NCBI GenBank assembly: GCA_030141605.1
Contig: JAQGDQ010001187.1
Coordinates: 5,001-35,000, forward strand
Length of the DNA stretch: 30,000 nucleotides
DNA from: Tubiluchus corallicola
Lineage: Eukaryota; Priapulida; Priapulimorpha; Priapulimorphida; Tubiluchidae
Direction: 5' to 3'
A model generated the notes under the pieces. That model worked only from the letters and a program-made list of their open reading frames with translations. It was not told where the DNA came from and did not search any database. A program made the translations under genes and the position numbers. Shown one piece after another: positions 21,347-30,000 of the stretch; within the stretch, counting starts at the first letter, position 1; each line of letters begins with the position of its first letter.

Positions 21347-22486
21347 GTAAGCCTTCAATTTTGCTGTTCAGAGATGGCTTTAGTGTGTTTATGAAATATA
21401 CCACCTTGATTAGTACGTTTGTTTCTTAATTGACGGAATCCATAATTTCAAAGTTGTCATGCTACAATGGCTTCTTTACGACCTTACTGGCGTTCAACGG
21501 AAAGTGAATTATTTATACGGTGTACTAGGCAGCTGAGGTCTCTCTTAATCTGATCAATTTTAGAATCGCGACAAAAAATTTTTAAATTTATTAGTCAAAC
21601 CAAGTGTTGAACCCCGAAGTTTCCTCTCTGGAGAGATTGTACCCAGGATGTTAAACAGTGTCACTTTACAACTCACGTGGTTGCTTCTTTTGACTTGCAG
21701 TCTTTACTTACAAGCATCTTCTTAATCAAAGTTCAAACTTAACACTTTTTGAGATGAAATCTTTCAAGGACAAGAAAAGGGGTACCTGAAGTAGGTCACA
21801 GAAAAATCGCTTTAAAAATTATATTACTTTACAGCAATTTTACGCGTATATCGTGTTCGCGTTGAAAGGAATTTTTGTTTGTTTTTATTTTACATCTCCC
21901 GCAATACTGTTACGAAGTCGCCATTACATGACGTCATGTACGCACAACGTAAATCAGGGGAAGAAAAGGAAATGTCAAATTATGCCCCAAAAAATTTTGC
22001 ATTTTGTAATGTAGAGTATTACTCAGCATTTCGCTTACCTGCTGGAAGACTTGTGTAACTAGAAATAATAATTTAAAATGTTTGTGCCAATTGGTAAAAT
22101 GTCGTTGGCTCTACCGCCAGGGTGCACCACTCACTAACCAGAAAACGTATTTTTAATCTTATTGACAGGATACAGTCATTTAAAATTTTACCTAGTGCCG
22201 TGTGCGCAACGAATGCTCTGATTATTTTATCAAACTTTACTCAATGTTATCTAAACTTGTTTTAAACGACCTATCGTCAAAATGACTGCGTCTAACGTCG
22301 CCCGAGTTTAAATTTACATGTTTTTACAGCGTTAATGCCGACGCAAGCCCTGCATGCAAAACGACAGTAGGTGGTATAAAATTTCAATATAATTTTTCTA
22401 AGCTTTAAGTAAGTGGAGGGTTTTCTTGTGCTCTAAAGAATTGATGATGCTACGTTTAGTCTTAGTTCCTCACCTCTTTGTTACAG
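21347..22486. other. Intergenic or intronic, no firm feature
   Basis: Several splice-acceptor-like tracts occur (before 21702 and before 22169, the latter with an ACTAAC branch-point-like word upstream), but no exon with a convincing donor. A perfect TGACGTCA is present at 21929-21936. Confidence 0.4.
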
Positions 22487-22663
22487 ACACGTATTTTAAC
22501 TACAAAGATAATTAAGAATACCTGCAAACTGATTGCGTTGCATCCTTCTGATACGAATGTTCCTCAGAGGATTATTAAAGAAAAGTTCACGGCGTGTTCG
22601 TATACTTTGATGACAATTTTAGCATTCAAAGATCCGAATGCAGTACTCAATTTGACCACTAGG
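22487..22663 (+). CDS. Candidate internal coding exon, unknown protein
   Basis: A strong 3' splice site (CCTCACCTCTTTGTTACAG, ending 22486) precedes 177 bases that are open in the frame ACA CGT, exactly 59 codons. A near-consensus donor follows (AGG followed by GTGAGT at 22664). The other two frames contain stops. The peptide has mixed composition, with segments such as KLIALHPSDTNVPQRIIKEK and TLMTILAFKDPNAVLNLTTR, unlike the repeat frames elsewhere. I do not recognise the family. The hAT element at 22840 would lie in the next intron. Confidence 0.35.
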
Positions 22664-22839
22664 GTGAGTTGTCACGTGATTGTAAATTTCCTTGGTGTTG
22701 CTGTTGCTAATATGTCAATTGATAGAACTTGTACCATAGCATTCAGTTTTTAGTGAACAGAAAGTCAGTCACATTCCAAAAATCGTATAATTTACAGTCT
22801 TGTCTCGCGTGCTATTCCCACGCTCCTATGTGGCATAAT

Positions 22840-23348
22840 CAGGCCCTATTTCAAGGGGGGGAAGTGGGGATACTTCCCCGGGGCCTCACCTTCCAGGGGG
22901 CCTCGTGCCGAGGTAACATTTTTTGCTTTATGCGAGCATACTGCCTCTTCTCTCCCTCTCTCTCTCTCTTGCCGCACGCGTGCCGCTTGCCTCGTGCGGC
23001 TCGGTGCCTATGTTCAGCTGTTTTCAGTTTCGGAATTTCTAACACCGGCTTGTACGGAAGTGAGATTACAGCATTACATATTGCAAAGATGTTGTTTTTG
23101 ATTTGACTGTTTGACAAGTATTAAGGACTGGTCTTGAGAATAAAGCAGTTTTTCTTTCAATTGTTCTTTCCTTTGACAACTGTATAACTTCATATTTTCT
23201 CTTCGAAAATGCTTCTCCGGCATTCTAGCAGTTCAAAAATTTTCTGGGCGCCAATCATAGTAGCGCCCGCGCCCGGCGCTTCGCCCCCCTCGATGGGGCC
23301 TCACACGCCCCACTTCCCCGGGCCTCGCTTAGGCTGAAATAGGCCCTG
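22840..23348. mobile_element. Non-autonomous hAT-type MITE, GC-rich (509 bp)
   Basis: Left end CAGGCCCTATTTCA (22840). The right end, in reverse complement from 23348, is CAGGGCCTATTTCA, 13 of 14 identical. Subterminal sequence is also inverted (GGAAGTGGGG with CCCCGGGGCCTC-type words on both sides). An 8-bp target-site duplication, GGCATAAT, is perfect (22832-22839 and 23349-23356). Superfamily hAT by termini and duplication length. The interior is GC-rich at both ends and has a CT-rich stretch. Frames of 88 and 125 codons within or across it have no transposase features. Confidence 0.88.
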
Positions 23349-23519
23349 GGCATAATTCAAAAAGACAAAAAGCAGATATAGAGAAGACCCTAGTTCATGC
23401 TCCTTATGTATCAATGATATTGTCGCTAGGAAACTTCATAAATGAACTTGTCACGTGTTTAGAAATGTTTTGGCCATGCTTAGACTAATGATCGAGTCCT
23501 CAATACATTACATTTTCAG

Positions 23520-23663
23520 GCGTTTCATCGATGTATTCTCATGTATGTGATTGCAAATATTCCACAAATAAACTTACTTGTGCATACTGTACGGGTTCAT
23601 TGCATAAGTCTCTTTGAGATAAGTATATTCTCTTCTAATAACTCACGATTTGCTTTCCATTGA
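23520..23663 (+). CDS. Possible terminal exon, unknown protein
   Basis: A 3' splice-like tract (TTACATTTTCAG, ending 23519) is followed by 47 open codons and TGA at 23661-23663. It is in phase 0, which matches the end of the candidate exon at 22487-22663, giving a joint ...LNLTTR-AFHRCILMYVIA. A donor-like GTATGT occurs soon after the acceptor, so even the exon end is ambiguous. No AATAAA follows before the GA repeat, which weakens the terminal-exon reading. Confidence 0.18.
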   Translation, partial: AFHRCILMYVIANIPQINLLVHTVRVHCISLFEISIFSSNNSRFAFH

Positions 23664-24214
23664 ATACTAGAAAAATTGCGATGAAGCTATTTGATATGAA
23701 AGTTCTGTCACTTTGAGAATATATTTACTAGCTCGAAGGAAGCATATTTCATAAACACTTTAAAACCATCCCTGAATGGCGAAATTGAAGGCTTTCGATA
23801 ATTTGTAATAATCTCTGTAATAGTGATAATAGTCTATCATTGTAATAATCTATGATGCCGTAGATGTGAGGGCATTATCTCATTTGTTGTCCACACCCCT
23901 TAGTACACACAGCTTTTCCAAAATTGACTAAAATGTTGACGTATAAATTGTTAAATATTGGCCTTGTAAGAGGAGAAAACTAGACTAAATATTTCAACAT
24001 TTTGCAATAATTTTGATATTTGAAAACAGACTAGTTCTTTAATGATGTTCATGCTGCCATCAGCTAATAAGCTGTTATTGTATGCGCGTGTACTCCCTGT
24101 TCTCCCATATACTCATCATTTGCTGTCATACTTGCACTATATACATGAGTGATTTTTTTTTCAGATTCTTTCAGAGAGCTCTTAAGGATTCACATATTTG
24201 AAAAACTTCTAGAA
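23664..24214. other. Intergenic, no gene seen
   Basis: AT-rich unique sequence. A T-run followed by CAG at about 24155-24165 resembles a splice acceptor, but the frame after it runs straight into the GA microsatellite. Confidence 0.45.
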
Positions 24215-24233
24215 CGAGAGCGAGCGAGCGAGA

Positions 24234-24284
<51 letters not shown>

Positions 24285-24356
24285 GAGAGAGAGAGAAAAG
24301 GAGAGAGAGAGATTGTGTGAGAGAGAGCGAGAGAATGTGCGTGTGACAGAGACAGC

Positions 24357-24411
<55 letters not shown>

Positions 24412-24457
24412 ACGAGAGAGAGGAGAGAGAGTGAGAGTGCGTGAGAGAGACAGCGAG

Positions 24458-24499
<42 letters not shown>

Positions 24500-24560
24500 A
24501 GAGAGCGAGACAGAGAGAGCGAGAGAGAGAGAGTAAGAGAGTGCGTGAGAGAGACAGCAA

Positions 24561-24628
<68 letters not shown>

Positions 24629-24634
24629 GAGAGA

Positions 24635-24704
<70 letters not shown>

Positions 24705-24712
24705 TGCTTCGT
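24215..24712. repeat. GA/CT dinucleotide microsatellite, about 500 bp
   Basis: Almost unbroken purine (GA) tract on the plus strand, interrupted by GATAGATA, GTGCGTGAGAGAGACAGC and a G run near 24402-24411. The segment with GTGCGTGAGAGAGACAGC occurs at about 24436 and 24541 with similar surroundings, showing block duplication. Frames encode only Ser-Leu or Arg-Glu repeats. Its right edge is about 420 bp upstream of the receptor start codon. Confidence 0.95.
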
Positions 24713-25135
24713 TAGTCGCAAAATTATTTCTCTATATCATTACATGTAAATTCTCCCATTTTTTCAGCTTGTAACTGAAATGTTAACATGGTTACTTCAC
24801 ACCGTAACACGACGCATCCTTCTGTGCCTAGTAATTCGAGGATTATGCGGAGATTCATACATTAATGCGGCCGTTTTATTATCGGGATTCCTGCCACGAG
24901 CGATTCTAACTAAGCGAATCAACTCATTGCTGATGCTTCACTGATCTCCTTTAAACCCTTCTGAAGCCCAGCTGGACGCTCTCCCTGGGAAAGCACCGAA
25001 CACGCAAATGAGAACGTGACATAAGGAACATTTTAACTGTTAAATAATGAGGAAACTGTTTACTCTTCTCGATTTCATTCGCGGGGATTTGGGAGCAACG
25101 GGGTTTCTTTGCGCAATGTTGTCCAGCAAGACGTA
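24713..25135 (+). promoter_or_regulatory. Upstream and 5' leader region of the receptor gene
   Basis: This stretch between the GA tract and the start codon must hold the promoter or the 5' untranslated region (or an intron) of the receptor. No clear TATA box or upstream splice donor is evident. An in-frame TAA at 25034-25036 shows that the reading frame does not extend further upstream without splicing. The position of the transcription start cannot be read from the sequence. Confidence 0.35.
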
Positions 25136-26752
25136 ATGGTGATGGAAAAAGGCGGTCAACAAACCATCGGTACTTCAGCAGAAGATGGCGTCTTCAGCAA
25201 AATGACTACAGAAGTGTGGTGGAACGTTAGCAACGTTGTTAATCTTGACAATGCGACTGCTGACGAAAATAGTCTCATTCCCCACTCGCCAGCGAGGAAT
25301 ATAGCGTTGACGGTGGTGTTCGCTTTGTTAATATTGGTTGTTGTCGTCGGTAATTGCGTAGTGATATTAGCTGTGTATTATGAACACAACCTACGCAGCG
25401 TTACGTATTATTACATAGTGTCTTTGGCCGTGGCTGATCTATTACTGGGTGTGATCGTACTGCCTATCTCAGCCACCTACAAGGTCATGGGTTATTGGAT
25501 ATTTGGACCAAAGGTGTGCTTCTTCTGGTGTGCTTTTGACGTGTTCGTCTGCACGGCTTCTATATGTAATTTGATGGTGATATCGTTGGATAGATACTTG
25601 GCTATAAGTCGTCCAATGCGGTACCCTCAATGGGCCACGCCCCGACTTGGGGTGTTCATGATAGCTGGGGTGTGGGTATTGTCCATGGTTGTGAGTTTGG
25701 CGCCTCTGTTTGGTTTTGGTGTACGAGAACAAGGCGAGAAAAATCAGTGTAACTTGACGGGCGGCATGGGCTACGTGATTTTTTCTGCCTCTGGCTCTTT
25801 CTTTGTCCCTTTGCCGATCATTCTATTTACTTACTATCGCATCTATGTGCTCGCCTTACATCACACTCGCATTATACAGAGCGAGAGGCGTTACATGCGA
25901 GAGATTTCCGGTTACTACGCTGCCTCGCCTAGTCCTGTGACAACTCGCACGAGACAATCCCAACCGAACGGGGCGCCTAAGCAGAGTCAGGTTCTCTCTG
26001 TCCCGGACGAGTCCAGCTTGGGCAAAAGATCGTCTACAGAATCCAACAAGAGCGAGGTTCTCAAGAAGATGACTCACGTCACGCGGACGTTGAAGCGATT
26101 TGGCAGAGAGAAAAGAGCCGCCAAGACGCTAGCGATTGTCGTTGGCTGTTTTGTCATCTGTTGGTTCCCCTTCTTCACCATCTATCTAGTTACCGGTGTG
26201 TGTGAGTCGTGCTCAGTGTCTGAACTAACGTTCGACATCGTGTTCTGGTTAGGCTACTGCAATTCGTGTTTTAATCCGTTCATTTACCCGCTTTCAAACA
26301 GGGAGTTTCGTCGCGGTTTCCGGAAGTTGTATCACCGCTTGTGCTGCTTGGAACGGAGTCGCGGCGGCGGATTTTACACGTCCGGTTCGCCGACCAGCAC
26401 GCGGGGAAACACGGTGAGACTTGCAGAAAATCGCGGAGGCGTGAGACTTGGCGTCAACCTCCCGGACGCCGAGGAAGAGAGTCAAGAACTACATATCATT
26501 CCCGCTTCTAGCGAAACCTCTCTGGGTCAGTTTGAACTTAAACCAAATTCCAACAACAACAAATGCAACGGGGAAACGGCAAACCGATTAGATAATGACG
26601 AAATAGCGGTTAATAAAAGTAATCATTGTAATGACTCTAGCGAACGGTGCACTCCCTCTGCGCTATCTCCAAAACCGAGTACAAGTCTTAGACATTTTAA
26701 TGATTGTTGCCAGGGGCCTTACCAGACAATTAACGTAACGAGCACTCTCTGA
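25136..26752 (+). CDS. Class A aminergic GPCR, alpha-1-adrenergic/octopamine-like
   Basis: Plasma-membrane receptor of 538 residues in one exon, expected to bind a monoamine and signal through G proteins. Seven membrane segments are visible with the key class A residues: N73 (1.50), D101 (2.50), C128 paired with C205, amine-binding D135 (3.32), DRY 152-154, W180 (4.50), S217/A218/S221 (5.42/5.43/5.46), CWFPFF 342-347 and NPFIY 380-384. The S-A-S pattern in helix 5 and the REKRAAKTLAIVVG and FWLGYCNSC segments resemble alpha-1 adrenergic and alpha-like octopamine receptors. N-glycosylation sequons are at N30, N39 and N206. The third loop is about 90 residues with KRSST. C403-C404 may be palmitoylated, and the C-terminal STL fits a class I PDZ ligand. 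The start is the first ATG after an in-frame TAA at 25034; ATG at 25142 or 25202 are alternatives. The ligand is not determined. Confidence 0.93.
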   Translation: MVMEKGGQQTIGTSAEDGVFSKMTTEVWWNVSNVVNLDNATADENSLIPHSPARNIALTVVFALLILVVVVGNCVVILAVYYEHNLRSVTYYYIVSLAVADLLLGVIVLPISATYKVMGYWIFGPKVCFFWCAFDVFVCTASICNLMVISLDRYLAISRPMRYPQWATPRLGVFMIAGVWVLSMVVSLAPLFGFGVREQGEKNQCNLTGGMGYVIFSASGSFFVPLPIILFTYYRIYVLALHHTRIIQSERRYMREISGYYAASPSPVTTRTRQSQPNGAPKQSQVLSVPDESSLGKRSSTESNKSEVLKKMTHVTRTLKRFGREKRAAKTLAIVVGCFVICWFPFFTIYLVTGVCESCSVSELTFDIVFWLGYCNSCFNPFIYPLSNREFRRGFRKLYHRLCCLERSRGGGFYTSGSPTSTRGNTVRLAENRGGVRLGVNLPDAEEESQELHIIPASSETSLGQFELKPNSNNNKCNGETANRLDNDEIAVNKSNHCNDSSERCTPSALSPKPSTSLRHFNDCCQGPYQTINVTSTL

Positions 26753-26858
26753 TGAATATGGGCACTGACTGTGTACGGTAATTTATTGTCAATCAAGAAA
26801 AATGCTATATTTTGTATAATCAGACAGAGCTTTCCAAAAGGATATAATTTTACTGGGA

Positions 26859-26864
26859 AATAAA
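26859..26864 (+). terminator. Polyadenylation signal AATAAA
   Basis: A canonical AATAAA lies 107 bases after the receptor stop codon, the expected place for the 3' end of a short 3' untranslated region. The duplicated block that begins at 26876 lies immediately downstream, around the likely cleavage site. Confidence 0.65.
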
Positions 26865-26875
26865 ATCTTACATAA

Positions 26876-27085
26876 ATGTGAGAGACCATAATTTGTTTCG
26901 ACTCATTATCCGTAATCATGGGTGAGCATTCTCTACCTGATGGCGAATTCGAATCGACTCGAAATCGGGAATTTCCGACTCACATATATGTGAGAGACCA
27001 AAATTTGTTTCGACTCATTATCCGTAATCATGGGTCAGAAGGCGACTTCGAATCGACTCGAATTCGGGACTTTCCGACTCGAATC
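26876..27085. repeat. 112-bp tandem duplication spanning flank and MITE end
   Basis: The sequence ATGTGAGAGACCA at 26876 recurs at 26988, and the match continues through TTTGTTTCGACTCATTATCC and the CATGGGT at the start of the MITE (26917 and 27029). The second copy is then shortened before rejoining similar TTCGAATCGACTCGAA sequence. The duplication includes both the host flank and the MITE terminus, so it arose after insertion. Confidence 0.85.
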
Positions 27086-27436
27086 GAGCCGAATTTCGGT
27101 ATTTTCGAATTCGCACCGAATTTAAAATTTAGTTTTAAAGCTTTTCGAACAAATTTCCGAATCACTAATAAAAACCGGTCTCGCAAAAATCGTGCATATC
27201 AATTGATTTTGTTGTGCAAGCAAGACCGCTAATAATAATGATTAGTTAAAAATTTTGCACAGAAAGTGTAGCGCAATTTTGCTAATTGCAAGACATTTTA
27301 AACATTTTAATGATAAAGAACGTATGTAGTTGAATCACTGAATTATTCGAACGCATAATTTTTTGTTCGAATCGAATTCGGAGTTAAAAAACTCGTTCGA
27401 GTCGAATTCGAGTCGAAAGTTCGATGCTCGCCCCTA
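26917..27436. mobile_element. TCGAATTCGA-rich palindromic MITE, probably hAT-like
   Basis: Left end CATGGGTGAGCAT (26917). The right end in reverse complement from 27436 is TAGGGGCGAGCAT, and the subterminal parts on both sides are dense in GAATTCGA and CGACTCGAA words, giving strong self-complementarity. Flanks CCGTAATC (left, one base offset) and CTATAATT (right) match at 5 of 8, differing only by transitions, so a decayed 8-bp target-site duplication is possible but weak. It carries no transposase; the 104-codon frame across it (26918-27232) is not gene-like. Confidence 0.5.
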
Positions 27437-28571
27437 CTATAATTTCACTTCACTAATGTTAATTAGTCATTAGGAATGTTCAGTTTTTCACTGATAAACG
27501 GTAAACGAGTCGTCATCACGCTAAGTAAACTGCTATAAATCTGGTCAATTTTAATTTCATTTATTTACTATTACACGTTTCCTTTTATTGCGTAACTCGC
27601 CAGCCACCATAAGCCTATAACCGTGAGCAGCTAAAGCTGTCTACGTACAGAGATGCTACGAATGGCTCTCAAGAAGTTACTAAGAGACTACAATAAGCCA
27701 ATAGTCTATACGCATTCCAAACATTTACGTCACTAAAGTATCTCTCTGCTGGCGTGCGGGGATCTTACTCTGCGCTAACTAATTATTTTATGAAGCTGCT
27801 TATACATTATGCACACGCAAATTGTATAGAAGAGCATTCCTTTGTCCTAACTGAGACTAGCGTTAAGTAAATCAGCAATATTCTGTCGGACCATTATCTC
27901 TCGAGGCTGATATTTATGTAAAGGTTACTGGTAGGAAAAACATCTTAGCCATGCGCGCTGGCAAGAAGCTGAGATGGCAGAAAGCTGAGTTTCTTGATTA
28001 AACACACGTCGCTTATATATATATAGTTACAGGTTTTCTCTAGACAAATTGGCTTCCGATTGGTTTTCACTCAGAGTGAGAAAATTAAGATCTCCTACAG
28101 AGAAGTGCGTCATAAACGTGGACAGTCAGTGTAACCTTGTCAGAGAAATCGCAGTCACTGTCACAGTCACAGTCACTGTCATTGATGAAGTCTCGCAAAG
28201 ATCTTTTGCAAAAATGAGAGAATTTGGAGGTGAACCCAAAAATGTTTGAACAGATAAATCCAAACAAAATCAGTAATAACAAAGAAAGATTTTAGTTACT
28301 CGAACTGAACTGATGTTCGAACAAATGTGAAATTCAAATATTGATGTAACAGCCTTGAGAACCTCGAAGGTCTTGAAAAGTCTGAATCACCAAGAAATAT
28401 AGGAAAATAAGGCGACTTTTCATACCATGTTTCATTTTGATTTGGGGTACAAACTGTATTATTTACTGCTTTAGTAATACTTCTGATACCAAAATATTAC
28501 TTTATAAACTTAATTGTGAGCGCAACTAGCGATGTATATCATATATTATAATAACAATTTCGTTTAGGATT
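27437..28571. other. Intergenic, no gene seen
   Basis: Unique AT-rich DNA. A small GTCACT/GTCACA repeat at about 28142-28182 resembles the GTCACTGTCA stretch at 7670-7695. Frames of 65-66 codons around it are not supported as genes. Confidence 0.45.
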
Positions 28572-29253
28572 TAGTCCAGGGATAGCACCTTCAGTAACTC
28601 AAAACGTATAGTCCAGGGATAGCACCTTAAGTAACTCAAAACGTATAGTCCAGGGATAGCACCTTAAGTAACTCAAAACGTATAGTCCAGGGATAGCACC
28701 TTAAGTAACTCAAAACGTATAGTCCAGGGATAGCACCTTAAGTAACTCAAAACGTATAGTCCAGGGATAGCACCTTAAGTAACTCAAAACGTATAGTCCA
28801 GGGATAGCACCTTAAGTAACTCAAAACGTATAGTCCAGGGATAGCACCTTCAGTAACTCAAAACGTATAGTCCAGGGATAGCACCTTAAGTAACTCAAAA
28901 CGTATAGTTCAGGGATAGCACCTTGAGTAACTCAAAACGTATAGTCCAGGGATAGCACCTTAAGTAACTCAAAACGTATAGTCCAGGGATAACACCTTAA
29001 GTAATTCAAAACCTATAGTTCAGGGATAACACCTTAAGTATCTCAAAACGTATAGTCCAGGGATAGCACCTTAAGTAACTCAAAACGTATAGTTCAGGGA
29101 TAGCACCTTAAGTAACTGAAAACGTATAGTCCAGGGATAGCACCTTAAGTAACTCAAAACGTATAGTCCAGGGATAACATCTTAAGTAACTCAAAACGTA
29201 TAGTCCTGGGATAGCACCTTAAGTAACTCAAAACGTATAGTTCAGGGATAACA
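28572..29253. repeat. 37-bp minisatellite, about 18 copies
   Basis: Units of 37 bp containing GTCCAGGGATAGCACCTTAA and GTAACTCAAAACGTATA (starts at 28574 and 28611). The first ten copies are almost identical. Later copies carry shared substitutions (GTTCAGGGATAACA), showing a younger left part and an older right part. No inverted partner or transposon end was found next to it. Confidence 0.93.
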
Positions 29254-30000
29254 TCACATAGTTCATCACAGCTTGCCTTCACAGCATTCATGCTGCCCAG
29301 CAGACACCAGCTTACGTCATTTTTTTCAAATATGCCGGCAGCGACGTTCGTTTGGCGGGAGATAAAAATATTTAAATTTCTTTAAGCAAAGCATTCTATG
29401 CGCATATATTGTGTGGTGATTTCTTGTATATTAAAATGCAGTAAATGTTGTTCGAGGGCTGGTTCTTCCTTTAACTCACACAAAAAGGCACCACGCTTGC
29501 AGACCATTTCAGAGGTTTATATTGTCGTTTTCAATTTTTTAACAGTTGTTATAAATATTTATGAAAAGTGACGCTTCGCTAAGGTTGCCCTTTTCCTGGA
29601 CCATCAACTGGCGTGTGCAGTACACTTAACGAATCTATTACTACAACACTAATACATATATGATATCCTGCCTGCCAAAGTAGTAATTATTCACGCTGGG
29701 CTATTACTAATTATAAGCTTGCCAGGAAGAAAAAATTCCGGCACAGATCAATAAAATGGCAGCTATGTGCAGTAGATTCGTTAAGACACGTTGACATGTA
29801 ATTATTGCGGGCTATGCATGACTATGACAGAGGTTAGTTATTTCTTTTGTCCTCAATGACAACTCGTCTCGAATGGCAGCTAGCTCACCCATTTTCGCTA
29901 AAACTCTGTCTATGTTTGGCTTTAGCAGTGGGTTATAATATGACAAAGAAGGCTTTCCCGCTTGCAGTCATGCACATAAGAGACATATAAAAATCTACAT
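29254..30000. other. Intergenic, no gene seen
   Basis: AT-rich unique sequence to the end of the window with no supported feature. Confidence 0.45.

Noticed and set aside
24149-24721. Ser-Leu and Arg-Glu repeat proteins at the GA tract
   Set aside because: Simple translation of a GA/CT dinucleotide repeat.
25109-25135. Upstream start of the receptor at the TTG codon at 25109
   Set aside because: TTG is not a usual eukaryotic start; the ATG at 25136 with G at -3 and +4 is the first ATG after the in-frame stop at 25034.

Overview
This is animal nuclear DNA. It is AT-rich overall, with long non-coding stretches, TTAGGG-type telomeric repeats, hAT-type miniature transposons, tRNA-derived SINE-like sequence and one clear metazoan aminergic receptor. 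The single-exon alpha-1-adrenergic/octopamine-like receptor together with TTAGGG repeats suggests an invertebrate (tunicate, hemichordate, lophotrochozoan or cnidarian are all possible). The sequence alone does not settle the species. No bacterial, plasmid or viral gene organisation is present.

The only secure gene is at 25136-26752 (+), a complete intronless class A aminergic GPCR of 538 residues. It has a poly(A) signal just downstream. A long GA-rich microsatellite lies about 420 bp upstream of its start codon. A weaker possibility is a spliced plus-strand gene between about 20950 and 23663: two motifs resembling USF and NRF1 sites, followed by stretches that look like exons. The best of these is an in-phase 177-bp exon at 22487-22663. 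A hAT miniature element sits in the following putative intron.

About one third of the window is tandem repeat. From left to right: a 72-bp array (811-2450); a 38-bp array (3900-5012) facing a 35-bp inverted-orientation array (6020-6525) across a trinucleotide microsatellite; a compound microsatellite growing out of a retroposon-like tail (7490-8055); a 39-bp CpG-bearing array (8642-9957); a degenerate interstitial telomeric tract (13583-14540); a 46/47-bp array inside a hAT element (15683-16784); two inverted arrays of 40 and 42 bp forming the arms of a 3.5-kb foldback-like element (17016-20556); the GA microsatellite (24215-24712); and a 37-bp array (28572-29253). Several arrays have periods divisible by three, so they produce long apparent reading frames that are not genes.

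Mobile elements supported by termini and target-site duplications: a 425-bp hAT MITE (11780-12204, perfect 8-bp TSD); a 1.1-kb hAT element whose own terminal sequence is amplified into a minisatellite (15683-16784, 7/8 TSD); a 509-bp GC-rich hAT MITE (22840-23348, perfect 8-bp TSD); a TCGAATTCGA-rich palindromic MITE next to the receptor's 3' end (about 26917-27436); and the foldback element (17016-20556, 24-bp identical terminal inverted repeats). The recurring theme is tandem arrays built from, or placed at, transposon ends.
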